A stretch of 50,195 bases of DNA from Acidisoma silvae (GCF_020618775.1 NZ_JAESVB010000021.1:1-50195), one strand, 5' to 3'; shown: positions 7,486 to 16,176, counted from the first letter of the stretch. Notes: generated by a model from the sequence alone, not told the origin. Program-made: numbers and translations.

Positions 7486-8313
7486 CTATTGTTGCTCTTG
7501 CTGATCCTGTTCCTGCTCTTGCTGCTGCTCTTCTTCCTGTTGCTGCTGTTCTTGTTGCTCTTGCTGCTGTTGGTAATACTCTTGTTGCTGTTGTTGTTCC
7601 TCTTGCTGTTGCTGCCGTTGCTCGTCTTCTTGCTGCCTTTGTTGCTGTTGTTGTTGCCATTGCTGCTGTTGCAGCTCTTCCTGCTGCTGCTGAGTTGCAT
7701 CATCTTGCTGGTCTTGATCGGTTGACGGGGCCTGGACTTCCGCAGGACCGGTCAACGGAACCGAGGCAGCTGGCGTTGTCATTTTTTGCAGATTTTGCTC
7801 GGCATTCTGGTCGCCCTGTGCTGCTGAACTTTGGAAAAGCGCTGCTGCCTTGCTACTATTCTGGCGCACGCCTTGACCATTGAGATACAACACACCCAGG
7901 TTATTTTCAGATTGAGCATCCCCTTTTGCGACACCGCGTGCGAACAGAGCGGCTGCTTCGGCGTAGTTTTGTGGAACACCTCGGCCATCTTGATAGGCGA
8001 TGCCCAGATTATAGGCAGCATCGATATCTCCGCCCTTCACTGCTTTGCGCCACCAAGACGTCGCGGCCGCATCATCCTGCGGGACACCCTGACCAGTCCA
8101 GTACGCTGTTCCGAGACTGAGTTGCGCCTTCGGATCACCAGCTTGCGCAGCAGCGGTCATGTGAGCGATCGTCTGGGCATCTGGCGGTGCCACGGGTGCA
8201 GGCATGGGAATTGCCGGGGCGCCAGCCATATTAATCGAAGGAGGGAGCGCGCATCCAACTAGTCCCATCAGTGAACTAGTCACGACTGCAGTCGATAGAC
8301 AACGCAAGAACAT
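7486..8313 (-). CDS. Sel1-repeat lipoprotein with long Gln/Glu-rich tail
   Basis: A 275-residue protein with a lipobox (LVGC, Cys21), so it is probably lipid-anchored facing the periplasm. After a proline-rich linker (about 30-45), three Sel1-type TPR-like repeats follow at about 62-97, 98-133 and 134-169, with the typical phrases LGTAYWTGQGVPQD, LGIAYQDGRGVPQN and LGVLYLNGQGVRQN. Sel1 repeats mediate protein-protein contacts. The last 75 or so residues consist almost entirely of Gln and Glu with a few Asp, Arg, Trp and Tyr. The start at 8313 has a GGAG site six bases upstream. The function is unknown; a scaffold in the envelope is plausible. Confidence 0.8.
   Translation of the reverse strand: MFLRCLSTAVVTSSLMGLVGCALPPSINMAGAPAIPMPAPVAPPDAQTIAHMTAAAQAGDPKAQLSLGTAYWTGQGVPQDDAAATSWWRKAVKGGDIDAAYNLGIAYQDGRGVPQNYAEAAALFARGVAKGDAQSENNLGVLYLNGQGVRQNSSKAAALFQSSAAQGDQNAEQNLQKMTTPAASVPLTGPAEVQAPSTDQDQQDDATQQQQEELQQQQWQQQQQQRQQEDEQRQQQQEEQQQQQEYYQQQQEQQEQQQQEEEQQQEQEQDQQEQQ
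7489..7716 (-). repeat. CAG/CAA-rich low-complexity tract encoding poly-Gln/Glu
   Basis: The 3' end of the Sel1 lipoprotein gene is built from runs of CAG, CAA, GAG and GAA codons without an exact repeat unit. Codons are mixed rather than uniform, which argues that the amino-acid composition is selected rather than being a fresh triplet expansion. The opposite-strand Leu/Val/Ala frames over this tract are artefacts. Confidence 0.75.
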
Positions 8314-8563
8314 TTAACACTCCATTATTGTTGTTATTCGAAATTTGTTATGTGAGAGAACGAACATATCAGCCTTACGAAGGCGTAGCGGATTATTGAA
8401 TATTTGGGAATAGGGCGATCGTTCTACTTTTTCTGATGCGTGCCGCTATCAGTTCGATAGCGATTATTTGATCGGTAAACCTATCGATGATACGCCATAA
8501 AACCTTCTTCGGATTTCTTCTATAGCGGCTGAAATTGGGTTAGCCATCTTAAGCGACGAGTTC

Positions 8564-8947
8564 TCATGGCTGAGGGAAATTCCAACGACTTGGAAAGGTG
8601 TTGAAATCAGTTGCAACCCAGATGACATTGCCCTTGAGAGCAAAGACCGCATAATGCGGCAGGTCCGGCCAACCCCACCAATCACGCTCTCGGATAACCC
8701 ATAATAGATCATCGTTTTTAGAAACCCATGCTGTTTGATCACCGAAGCGGCCTATAAGCGGGTGATTGTCAAAAAGGCGGCTTTCGTTGTCAGATGGTTT
8801 TACCCAGATGATGGACCGACGCCGATATCGACTGAAGCGGATCAGGAAACGGAGGTCCTGCCAAAGACTTTGACCAAGTCCGTCTTGATCAGACGAGGGT
8901 GATCGGCCGGAAGCGAATCTAAGGATAGTGGCGAGGGTTGCCCGCAT
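8564..8947 (-). CDS. Hypothetical protein downstream of the DUF2157 gene
   Basis: A 127-residue protein that is not recognised. It has no signal peptide or membrane helix. The C-terminal half is rich in aromatic residues (for example LLWVIRERDWWGWPDLPHYA) and reads like a compact beta-rich domain; the first 40 residues are basic. It starts 30 bp after the stop of the DUF2157 membrane protein gene on the same strand, so the two are probably co-transcribed, and a GGCAGAGAA stretch precedes its ATG. The 250 bp between it and the Sel1 gene contain nothing recognisable. Confidence 0.45.
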   Translation of the reverse strand: MRATLATILRFASGRSPSSDQDGLGQSLWQDLRFLIRFSRYRRRSIIWVKPSDNESRLFDNHPLIGRFGDQTAWVSKNDDLLWVIRERDWWGWPDLPHYAVFALKGNVIWVATDFNTFPSRWNFPQP

Positions 8948-8977
8948 CAGTTCTCTGCCTGCCAGTTTGAACGGCTT

Positions 8978-9964
8978 TTAGCTGGCCAGACGCGCTGGCT
9001 TTGTAATCAAAGCAAGGTTCATCCGCCACAGCACGAGCGCACAGCCAAGTAAAACCAAGCCGCCGATCAGCAGGCTGCCAGGTGTAGCGCCGACACACTC
9101 AAACCATTGCGTGTAAAAGTGGATGCCGCCGAACACCGCCACCAGATTTAAGACCCATCGGCGATTGGCGCGGCCTGCCCAAATGCCCATGCCAATCAAC
9201 AGAATGGCCCAGACGACGGCAAACGCATGGGCAGACATGGCGACATGCGTGTTTCGCCCCAACCAGTCCAGGTCGTCCCCCCATAGCGACCCGACCCAAA
9301 AACCAAGATTGGCCAGGAACAAAGCCGTACGGGCAACGAAAACGGCCAATCGCTCCCATGGGGAGGCGAGGCTACGCGATAGGATGTGGGCAACCAATGC
9401 CAGTGCTCCGAACAAAACCACCGTCGCCAATGGTTCCGTCACCTGAAACCCGTAGGTGGCAGCGTCATAGTAGCTGCTTCCGCCAAGTGCGGCGAACAGC
9501 ACTAGCACCGACAGACTTGCCAGCAAGCCGCTGCGCGCGAGCGCGGCACATCCCCCAAACAAGCCTGCCACCAGCACGAAGGCGATGCCTAGCGGCATCA
9601 GGCTATGAAGCTCGCTGCTATCGCCAAAGCTAGCCATTCCCTGGCTTAGCAGGACAAGGCCGGTGCCAAGCAGAAGGGCGGCGATGAGGATGCAGATGCT
9701 GGACAAAACCGACCAGCGGGATGGGCCGGCGATACTCAATATTAAACCGGCTAACATCAGCACCGCGCCGATCGCAGCGCCGACAAATGCGGAGGGCAGC
9801 AAGGCAAGCATGCCGATGCTGACCGCAATCACGCCAAAGCCGACCAATACGTTGACCAGAACGAGACTGGTATCCTGATAGCCAAGGCGCATCAGGCGTT
9901 CGTGTTCCGCAGCGGTTATGGCGCCTTCCTGCAGCAGCCGCGTCAAGTCGAGAGTAACCTTCAT
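8978..9964 (-). CDS. DUF2157-type polytopic membrane protein
   Basis: A 328-residue inner-membrane protein. The N-terminal 30 residues are a short soluble helical region (LLQEGAITAAEHERLMRLGY) that matches the start of DUF2157 proteins; about nine or ten hydrophobic helices follow to the C-terminus. The role of the family is unknown. Its gene is divergent from a TetR regulator, with only 63 bp between them and an array of inverted repeats there, so it is the probable repression target. The small hypothetical gene downstream likely shares its transcript. Confidence 0.7.
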   Translation of the reverse strand: MKVTLDLTRLLQEGAITAAEHERLMRLGYQDTSLVLVNVLVGFGVIAVSIGMLALLPSAFVGAAIGAVLMLAGLILSIAGPSRWSVLSSICILIAALLLGTGLVLLSQGMASFGDSSELHSLMPLGIAFVLVAGLFGGCAALARSGLLASLSVLVLFAALGGSSYYDAATYGFQVTEPLATVVLFGALALVAHILSRSLASPWERLAVFVARTALFLANLGFWVGSLWGDDLDWLGRNTHVAMSAHAFAVVWAILLIGMGIWAGRANRRWVLNLVAVFGGIHFYTQWFECVGATPGSLLIGGLVLLGCALVLWRMNLALITKPARLAS

Positions 9965-10020
9965 CTTTTTTATCCCCTGATCGATCTAAGCCCGCGTTGC
10001 ATCAATTGAAAAGACCTTAT

Positions 10021-10091
10021 ATGAACGATGTTCATGATTATGGATAAACCAATTATGAACATCGTTCAAGATAAATATGAACAACGTTCGC
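10021..10091. promoter_or_regulatory. Three-copy TGAAC-N3-GTTCA inverted repeat, probable TetR operators
   Basis: Three copies of one inverted repeat occur at 10021-10035 (ATGAACGATGTTCAT), 10055-10069 (ATGAACATCGTTCAA) and 10077-10091 (ATGAACAACGTTCGC). The first two are near-perfect around a 3-base centre; the third has one weaker arm. Spacing is 34 and 22 bp. The second and third copies, and most of the first, lie inside the 5' end of the TetR reading frame. They are the obvious binding sites for the TetR protein, controlling itself and the divergent DUF2157 gene. Confidence 0.7.
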
Positions 10092-10708
10092 AACGGCCGG
10101 CGACGCTGGCGCGCAAGACAGAACTGGCCGCCCGCCTAATCGATCTTGCTGACGCAGCGATAGATGCGGCTGGGGTGCAGGAATTGCGGGCGCGTGCTTT
10201 GGCTGAAGCGGCCGGATGTTCAGTCGGCGCGATCTACAGCGTGTTCCCTGATCTTGATGAGCTCATTCTGACTGTTAATGGCCGCACCCTCGATAGGATC
10301 GATGCTGCACTGGCAGCTGCGGTATTGGGCTGTACGACACCTATGCAGCAGATGGAGCGGCTTGCGTCAGCCTATCTGAATTATGCGGTTGATCATCGCG
10401 GCCATTGGAGCGCGCTGTTTCAACACCGTATGATCGGAGAGCGGCCCCTACCGGGTTGGTATGCCACCCGACTGGATCTAGCGTTCAGGCACATCGAAGG
10501 GCCACTGCAGGTGCTGCGACCTGATTTGGATGAGGCGTCTCGTGTGCAGCTGGCCCGGACGGTCTTCTCGGCAGTTCACGGCGTTGTTGAGCTAGGATTA
10601 AGCGGCAAGGCCTTGTCAGGCACTCCGGAGACGATCGGAGACCAGGTGCAAATTTTGGTGTCAGCAATTGCGCATGGTCTCGCATGGAAAAATAGGGAAT
10701 TAAAATAG
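10028..10708 (+). CDS. TetR/AcrR-family transcriptional regulator
   Basis: Up to 226 residues. The helix-turn-helix is at about residues 45-75 (ALAEAAGCSVGAIYSVFPDLDEL), with the usual first helix before it; the C-terminal ligand domain has the YLNYAVDHRGHWSALFQHRM segment of the WHG-type TetR group. The start is unclear: ATGs at 10028, 10034, 10040 and 10055 are all in frame, none with a strong ribosome binding site, and an operator array overlaps them. It is divergent from the DUF2157 gene and probably represses it and itself. The ligand is unknown. Confidence 0.85.
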   Translation: MFMIMDKPIMNIVQDKYEQRSQRPATLARKTELAARLIDLADAAIDAAGVQELRARALAEAAGCSVGAIYSVFPDLDELILTVNGRTLDRIDAALAAAVLGCTTPMQQMERLASAYLNYAVDHRGHWSALFQHRMIGERPLPGWYATRLDLAFRHIEGPLQVLRPDLDEASRVQLARTVFSAVHGVVELGLSGKALSGTPETIGDQVQILVSAIAHGLAWKNRELK

Positions 10709-11064
10709 AAATATTTTCCTGAAGCCACATGACCACCCTAACTGTCGTATCATTACAGTTTGATTGAACAAGACACTTAAACAGTTCCTGTCTCAGGTCG
10801 CACTCGGGAAAACAGGCGCCCACAAGGAAAACAAGCGTTAATGTTGTACTGTAAAATTTAGTTAAAATAAAAATTCCAGAAATTTTTATGTGATAGCTAT
10901 ACAAACTACTTTGCCTGTGTATTTATCGACGCATTGGATCAAGGTCATCTACTTTCCTTTCGGGGATATTTTGGGTCGTAACCATCATCCTACGGTCGCC
11001 ACCGTGGAACACGATCGCTTCCCTGGGTAAAGAGCTGGCTGTCCGGTCGATAGGTTAAGTCGAT
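10709..11064 (+). other. AT-rich leader of operon A, containing a palindrome
   Basis: This 356-bp stretch precedes the dioxygenase-monooxygenase-Dpp operon and is strikingly AT-rich between about 10840 and 10930. It contains AAAAATTCC-A-GAAATTTTT (10869-10887), an inverted repeat with one mismatched pair, which could be a regulator site or a hairpin. The promoter of the nine-gene operon is probably here; an exact -35/-10 pair could not be assigned. No gene is supported. Confidence 0.45.
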
Positions 11065-11946
11065 ATGACAAGCATCACCCAGGCGCCTGACGCTGATTTC
11101 CGTATAACTCCGATCATCGGATCGCTCGCAGCTGAAGTTCGGGGGGTTGATAGCCGGGGCAGCGTGAGGCCAGCACAGATTTTAGCCGTAAAGGCCGCGC
11201 TCAAAGAACATCTTGTTCTTGTCTTCAAGGATCAACAGCCTGAGGATGATGACTTCCTGCGCTTTACGTCTTATTTCGGCGCTGTGTTCACCCCGCCACG
11301 GAACAGCCCGGTTTTGGGCGGCAATGCCTCTGGACAAGTGCCTGATATCGTCCTGGTCTCAAATGTCGACGAAGGGGTACTCGGAAATCGTGAGCTGACC
11401 GCGCATTCCGATCATCACTGGACGCCCGTGCCGTCATCCGGATCCCTGCTCTACGCGATCGAGGTGTCAAAAAACGGCGGCGATACCACCTTCCACAATC
11501 TCGCCGCTGCCTATGATGCGCTGGATGATGGAACAAAGCGCGAGATCGACCAGCTTCAGCTCATTACCTATAACCCTTTCCTCCGCGCCACGAAGAAGCT
11601 GCCAGGCAGCTCCGCGCTTTACCGCACGCCGGATATCGAGCAATTGACGCCGTTCGAAGTTCACCCCCTGGTCAGAACGCACCCTGAATCAGGACGGCGA
11701 CTGATCTATCTCGGCGAGGCTACCGAGGTTGAGATTGTCAATTATGATCCCGCTGCCGGTGCCGCCCTCATTGCACGCCTGCGCGCCCATATTCTGGAGC
11801 CGCGCTTCCGCTACGCCCATCGCTGGACGCGAGGTGACATCGTCTATTGGGACAATCAGATCACACTGCACGGGCGCTCGGCCTTCGACCCGAACGAGCG
11901 TCGCGTCATGAAACGTATCAGCCTCGCCGGCAGTCGCCCGTTCTGA
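11065..11946 (+). CDS. TauD/TfdA-family Fe(II)/2-oxoglutarate dioxygenase
   Basis: A 293-residue cytosolic non-haem iron oxygenase. The iron-binding His-x-Asp is H114-S-D116 (AHSDHHW) and the distal His is H269 (ITLHGRSAFD), with an arginine about eleven residues later (R280) as expected for 2-oxoglutarate binding. Family members oxidise taurine, alkyl sulfonates, alkyl sulfates or phenoxyacetates next to the heteroatom, releasing sulfite, sulfate or a phenol. It is the first gene of a plus-strand operon, 7 bp before an NtaA/DszA-type monooxygenase and upstream of a Dpp-type importer, so it probably oxidises an imported organosulfur compound or its intermediate. Substrate unknown. Confidence 0.88.
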   Translation: MTSITQAPDADFRITPIIGSLAAEVRGVDSRGSVRPAQILAVKAALKEHLVLVFKDQQPEDDDFLRFTSYFGAVFTPPRNSPVLGGNASGQVPDIVLVSNVDEGVLGNRELTAHSDHHWTPVPSSGSLLYAIEVSKNGGDTTFHNLAAAYDALDDGTKREIDQLQLITYNPFLRATKKLPGSSALYRTPDIEQLTPFEVHPLVRTHPESGRRLIYLGEATEVEIVNYDPAAGAALIARLRAHILEPRFRYAHRWTRGDIVYWDNQITLHGRSAFDPNERRVMKRISLAGSRPF

Positions 11947-11953
11947 TATCGCT

Positions 11954-13327
11954 ATGTCGCGACGTCTTATTTTTCTCAGTGCGTTTGAGATGAATACCGT
12001 GGGCCATCTGGCCCACGGCCTGTGGCGGCATCCGCGGGACCAATCATCTCGCTACACGGATATCGACTACTGGATGGACCTCGCGCGTCTGCTGGAGCGC
12101 GGGCTATTTGACGCCGTTTTTCTGGCGGATGTAACCGGTACCTATGATGTCTATGGTGGCGGCCCGCACGCCGCCATCCGCCATGCGGTGCAGGTGCCGA
12201 TCAACGACCCTATGCTTTTGGTTCCTGCCATGGCGAGCGTTACGCAGCATCTGGGTTTTGGCGTAACGGTCGGGACCGGAGGAGAAGCACCCTATTTGTT
12301 CGCGCGCCGTATGTCGACGCTCGATCACCTCACCCGTGGGCGCATCGGTTGGAACATCGTCACCGGTTTCCTGGACCGCGCGGCGCGGGGCCGAGGCGAA
12401 AGCGGCCAGCCTGACCATGATGAGCGTTATGATGCGGCCGACGAATTCATGAACGTTGTCTACGGCCTTTGGGAAAGCAGCTGGGCGGATGACGCCGTGG
12501 TGCGGGATCGTGCGAGCGGCCTTTATGCCCAGCCCGAGAAGGTTCGGCCCGTGCGTCACGCCGGGCCGCGTTTCCCGCTGAATGCTATTCATCTCTCTGA
12601 ACCATCGCCGCAGCGCAGCCCACTACTGTTTCAGGCCGGAGCCTCCGCGCGCGGCCGGGTTTTCGCCGTCCGCCATGGCGAATGCATCTTCGTCCCCAAT
12701 CTGGGCCCATCCCGGACCGCCGCCATCGTCCGGGATATCCGCGCGCAGGCCGTGCAGGCGGGGCGCAGCCCGGACAGCCTGCGCCTTTTGACGGGTCTGC
12801 AAGTCATCGTCGCCCGCACGGAACGCGAAGCGCAGGACAAATACGCCGAATACCGCCGCTATGCCCTGCCGGAGGCCGGTCTCACGCAATTGGCCAGCGC
12901 CACCGGCATCGATTTCTCACGCTTCGAAGCCGATGAGGTCATTCCCGATTTCCGCAGCAATTCCATCCAATCCTCGGCCGAGGCCCTCGCGGCCGACGGG
13001 CAATGGACGGTGCGCAAACTGCTGGCGGACATGCCGCTCGGTGGCCGCTATGCGCCAATTGTCGGGTCACCGGGCCAGATCGCGGATGCCATGGCGTCTT
13101 GGGTTGAGGAGACCGGCATTGACGGCTTCAACCTCGCGCGCAGCGTCTCTCCCGAAAGCTTCGCCGATTTTATCGACCTCGTGGTCCCGGAACTGCAGAC
13201 GCGCGGTCTCTTCAAACACTCGTACGCACCCGGCACGCTGCGCGAAAAAATCTTCGGCTCTCCCAGACTGCCGCCGACCCATCCAGGTGCGGGGGATGCT
13301 CTCGCCAAGATGCCCTGGCCGACATGA
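11954..13327 (+). CDS. LLM-class FMN-dependent monooxygenase, NtaA/SnaA/DszA family
   Basis: A 457-residue luciferase-like TIM-barrel monooxygenase that uses reduced FMN supplied by a separate reductase. Family marks include the N-terminal FEMNTVGHLAHGLWRHP, the GLFDAVFLADV strand, LDHLTRGRIGWNIVTGF and the C-terminal ADFIDLVVPELQTRGL followed by GTLREKIFG. Members oxidise nitrilotriacetate, dimethyl sulfide, dibenzothiophene sulfone, pristinamycin and similar substrates. It starts 7 bp after the dioxygenase and its stop overlaps the start of the acyl-CoA dehydrogenase relative, a pairing that recalls DszA with DszC. Oxidation of a sulfone or sulfonate is the favoured guess; an N-linked substrate is not excluded. 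Confidence 0.9.
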   Translation: MSRRLIFLSAFEMNTVGHLAHGLWRHPRDQSSRYTDIDYWMDLARLLERGLFDAVFLADVTGTYDVYGGGPHAAIRHAVQVPINDPMLLVPAMASVTQHLGFGVTVGTGGEAPYLFARRMSTLDHLTRGRIGWNIVTGFLDRAARGRGESGQPDHDERYDAADEFMNVVYGLWESSWADDAVVRDRASGLYAQPEKVRPVRHAGPRFPLNAIHLSEPSPQRSPLLFQAGASARGRVFAVRHGECIFVPNLGPSRTAAIVRDIRAQAVQAGRSPDSLRLLTGLQVIVARTEREAQDKYAEYRRYALPEAGLTQLASATGIDFSRFEADEVIPDFRSNSIQSSAEALAADGQWTVRKLLADMPLGGRYAPIVGSPGQIADAMASWVEETGIDGFNLARSVSPESFADFIDLVVPELQTRGLFKHSYAPGTLREKIFGSPRLPPTHPGAGDALAKMPWPT

Positions 13328-14571
13328 CACGGATCAACGCATTGTCTGAAGCCCCTCCTGAGCCGCGCGTCGACGTCATTCGCACCGATGCGGAGGCGCT
13401 CATTGCCGCCCGTGCTCTCGCAGCTGAATTCGCGGCTGGCGCTGCAGTGCGTGACCGCCAGCGCCTGCTACCCATCGCGGAGATCGACCGCTTTTCCCAA
13501 AGTGGCCTTTGGGGCGCGATCGTGCCCCGGGCCTGGGGCGGAGCTGGCATTGCCATCGAAACCCTGGCCGAGGTCACCGCCATCATCGCGGAAGCAGACC
13601 CCTCGCTGGGGCAGATTCCGCAAAATCACTGGTGTCTCGTGGATGCCCTGCGTCTGGCCGGGACCGAGGAGCAGAAGCGCATCTTTTTCGCCGAGGTTCT
13701 GGCTGGGCGCCGCTTCGGCAATGCCGTCTCCGAATTCGGCACGCGCACCTTTCGCGATATCGGATCGCGCCTGACTCAGGATGGCGGCCTGCGGCTCAAC
13801 GCGCGCAAAGCCTATGCCACGGGCGCATTCTACGCGCATTGGATCCCAATCGCAGCGAAGGATGACCAGGGGCAGGCGGTCATGGTCTATGTGCCGAACG
13901 ATGCGCCGGGGCTCACGATAGTGGATGATTGGGACGGTTTCGGCCAGCGCACGACGGCCAGCGGCACGGTCCTTGCCGAGAATATCGCCGTGGAGCCCTG
14001 GCAGGTTCTGGCGCGGCACCGGCTGTTCCAGCCGCAGACGATTCACGCCGCCTATGCCCAGCTTCTGCATGCGGCGATCGATCTCGGGATCGCGCGTGCG
14101 GCCTTGGCCGATCTGGAAATCTGGCTCACCCATCATGTGCGGACCGTGCCGGAGGCAGCACATCTCGAAGCGGGCGAGGACCCTTTGACCCTCCACCGTG
14201 CCGGTTCCCTCGTTCTGCGCCTGCACGCTGCCGAAGCGCTCCTAACCCGCGCGGCACGCGCCCTGGAACAGGCGGACGGGACCGGCGAAGCGTCGGACCA
14301 TGCGCAGGCAACCGTCGCGGTGGCGGAAGCCAAGATCGCGACCACGGAACTGTCGCTTGATGCTAGCTCAACCCTGATCGAACTGGGTGGCACACAATCC
14401 ACCCGCCTGATCTACGGGCTTGACCGGCATTGGCGCAATGCGCGCACCCATACGGTGCATGACCCCGTGCGCTGGAAATTTCATACGATCGGCCATTTCT
14501 GGCTGCATGACCGCCTGCCCGCCCCACAATCCGCGCAACCTGCGCCAGCCGCCGCGCGGCCTCAGGAGTAA
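13324..14571 (+). CDS. Acyl-CoA dehydrogenase-fold flavoprotein, SfnB/DszC type
   Basis: A 415-residue protein of the acyl-CoA dehydrogenase fold. The N-terminal helical domain (IVPRAWGGAGIAIETLAEVTAIIAEAD), the central beta domain (NAVSEFGTRTFRDI) and the C-terminal bundle ending in GGTQSTRLIYGLDRHWRNARTHTVHDP are all present. That C-terminal RNARTHTxHDP phrase is typical of the monooxygenase branch (SfnB, DszC, TdsC) rather than true fatty acyl-CoA dehydrogenases. Such proteins use reduced flavin to S- or N-oxygenate substrates. Its start overlaps the LLM stop by ATGA and it precedes the Dpp-type importer. Confidence 0.88.
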   Translation: MTRINALSEAPPEPRVDVIRTDAEALIAARALAAEFAAGAAVRDRQRLLPIAEIDRFSQSGLWGAIVPRAWGGAGIAIETLAEVTAIIAEADPSLGQIPQNHWCLVDALRLAGTEEQKRIFFAEVLAGRRFGNAVSEFGTRTFRDIGSRLTQDGGLRLNARKAYATGAFYAHWIPIAAKDDQGQAVMVYVPNDAPGLTIVDDWDGFGQRTTASGTVLAENIAVEPWQVLARHRLFQPQTIHAAYAQLLHAAIDLGIARAALADLEIWLTHHVRTVPEAAHLEAGEDPLTLHRAGSLVLRLHAAEALLTRAARALEQADGTGEASDHAQATVAVAEAKIATTELSLDASSTLIELGGTQSTRLIYGLDRHWRNARTHTVHDPVRWKFHTIGHFWLHDRLPAPQSAQPAPAAARPQE

Positions 14572-14574
14572 CTT

Positions 14575-16176
14575 ATGCAACGACGCGATGTCCTGCTCGG
14601 CTCGGCGGCCGGAGCTGCCTCTGCTTTCCTGCCCCGCCTGCAAACCCGTGCGGAAGCGGCCTCACTCGATACCCTACGCGAACTGGCCGAGGCCGGCCCC
14701 AACAGCCGCGATCCGCATGGGGCGGGCGTTGCCTCGCCCTCGCTCGGCACCTTCACCAATATCTACGACCGGCTGATCAATTTCGGGCATACCGAGATCG
14801 CGCCCGGCATCTTCAAATACGACTATACGAAGTTCACCGGCGAACTTGCCGAAAGCTTCGAGGTGCTGGATGATGGCAAGCGCCTGCGCTTCCATCTGCG
14901 GCAGAGTGCGACGTTCCATGACGGCTCCCCAGTGACCGCCGCCGACGTCAAATGGTCCTTTGACCGTGGCGTCAGCCTGCCGGGCTCGAAATACCAACTC
15001 GCCACTGGATCGCTGACCGATCCGGCGCAGTTCGTCGTGGTCGACCCCGCGACATTCGAAATCCACCTGCCCAGGGGGGACCGGTATACGCTGCCGAACC
15101 TGGCGCTGACTTTCGCCTCGATCCTCAATTCCAAGCTGATCCAAAGCCACGCGACCGCCAGCGACCCCTGGGGCGCGGACTGGCTGCGGGACAATGAGGC
15201 GGGCGGCGGCGCCTATCGCATCACCAACTGGCAGGCGGGCCAGCGCGTCACCTATACGCGTTTCGACGACTGGAAGAGCGGCCCGGCCCCGGCGCTGCGC
15301 CAGATCTCCTTCGAAGTCGTGCCCACGGCAGAAAGCCGGGTGGCGGCGCTGGAGAAGGGCGATGCCGATATTGCGCTGCAACTTCCGCCACAGGACATCG
15401 CCCATATCGCGGCCGACCCGCATGTGCATGTGGTCTCAATACCTGTGACCAATACGTTCCGCTTCATCGCCTTTGATACCCAGACGGCCCCTTTCACGGA
15501 TGCGCGGGTGCGTCAGGCCATCGCCTATGCCTTGCCCTTCGAGGATATCCTCCAGGCCGCCGTCTATGGCCACGGCACGCCGCTCTTCGGGGCGAAATCC
15601 GCCCAGCCGAAAAATGCGGCCTTCCCGCAACCCTACCCCTACAATACCGAAATTGCCCGCGCTCGGTCCCTTCTCGCGGCGGCAGGCCATGGCCGGGGCT
15701 TCTCAACCACGCTCAGCTATAATGTCGCCGACAACGACACCGCCGAGCCGATCGCCATTCTGGTGCAGCAGGCGCTTGCCCCGCTTAACATCAATGTCCA
15801 GATCGAGAAGATCTCGGCGGCTGACTGGGCCACGCGCCTGACCGCCAAGACCGTGCCGTTCTTCATCGAATCCTCTTCCGCCTGGTTCAACGACCCGGAC
15901 TATTTCTTCCGGATCTTTTTCCAGGGAAACTGGCGCTGGAATTTCGGCTCCTTCAACAACCCCGATCTCGCCAAGCTGCTCACCGCCGCGCGGTGGGAAA
16001 CCGACCCCGCGAAGTATGACGCGCTGATGGAGAAGGCCGTTGGCATTGTCTTCCAGCAACTCCCCATTCTGCCGCTGTGGCAACCGACCTTCGAAGCAGG
16101 CTTCAAGCCTGGGCTCACGAACTTCATCTACTACATTCATGGTCAGGTCGATTATCGACCCTTACGATGGGCATGA
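14575..16176 (+). CDS. ABC importer substrate-binding protein, peptide/nickel family 5
   Basis: A 533-residue periplasmic binding protein of the DppA/OppA/NikA class. It begins with a twin-arginine style signal (MQRRDVLLGSAAGAASAF) ending near TRAEAAS, and has the family 5 features GELAESFEVLDDGKRLRFHLRQ and FHDGSPVTAADVKWSFDR, plus VRQAIAYALPFEDILQAAVYG. An AGGAG site precedes the ATG. Within operon A it delivers substrate to the two permeases and two ATPases that follow. Although the family mainly binds peptides, several members bind opines, glutathione or other small organic compounds; linkage to three oxygenases suggests a non-peptide, probably sulfur-containing ligand. Confidence 0.9.
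   Translation: MQRRDVLLGSAAGAASAFLPRLQTRAEAASLDTLRELAEAGPNSRDPHGAGVASPSLGTFTNIYDRLINFGHTEIAPGIFKYDYTKFTGELAESFEVLDDGKRLRFHLRQSATFHDGSPVTAADVKWSFDRGVSLPGSKYQLATGSLTDPAQFVVVDPATFEIHLPRGDRYTLPNLALTFASILNSKLIQSHATASDPWGADWLRDNEAGGGAYRITNWQAGQRVTYTRFDDWKSGPAPALRQISFEVVPTAESRVAALEKGDADIALQLPPQDIAHIAADPHVHVVSIPVTNTFRFIAFDTQTAPFTDARVRQAIAYALPFEDILQAAVYGHGTPLFGAKSAQPKNAAFPQPYPYNTEIARARSLLAAAGHGRGFSTTLSYNVADNDTAEPIAILVQQALAPLNINVQIEKISAADWATRLTAKTVPFFIESSSAWFNDPDYFFRIFFQGNWRWNFGSFNNPDLAKLLTAARWETDPAKYDALMEKAVGIVFQQLPILPLWQPTFEAGFKPGLTNFIYYIHGQVDYRPLRWA

Noticed and set aside
7489-7725. Plus-strand Leu-rich frame that looks like a membrane protein
   Set aside because: It is the antisense of the Gln/Glu-coding tract of the Sel1 lipoprotein gene; complementary codons of CAG and CAA give Leu. 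No ribosome binding site or family resemblance.
8464-8742. 92-codon minus-strand frame overlapping the hypothetical gene at 8564-8947
   Set aside because: It is out of frame with the more protein-like overlapping frame, which also has operon spacing to the DUF2157 gene.
9358-9878. Plus-strand frames over the DUF2157 gene
   Set aside because: They are shadows of a coherent membrane protein gene on the other strand; composition is Arg/Pro-rich and start signals are absent.
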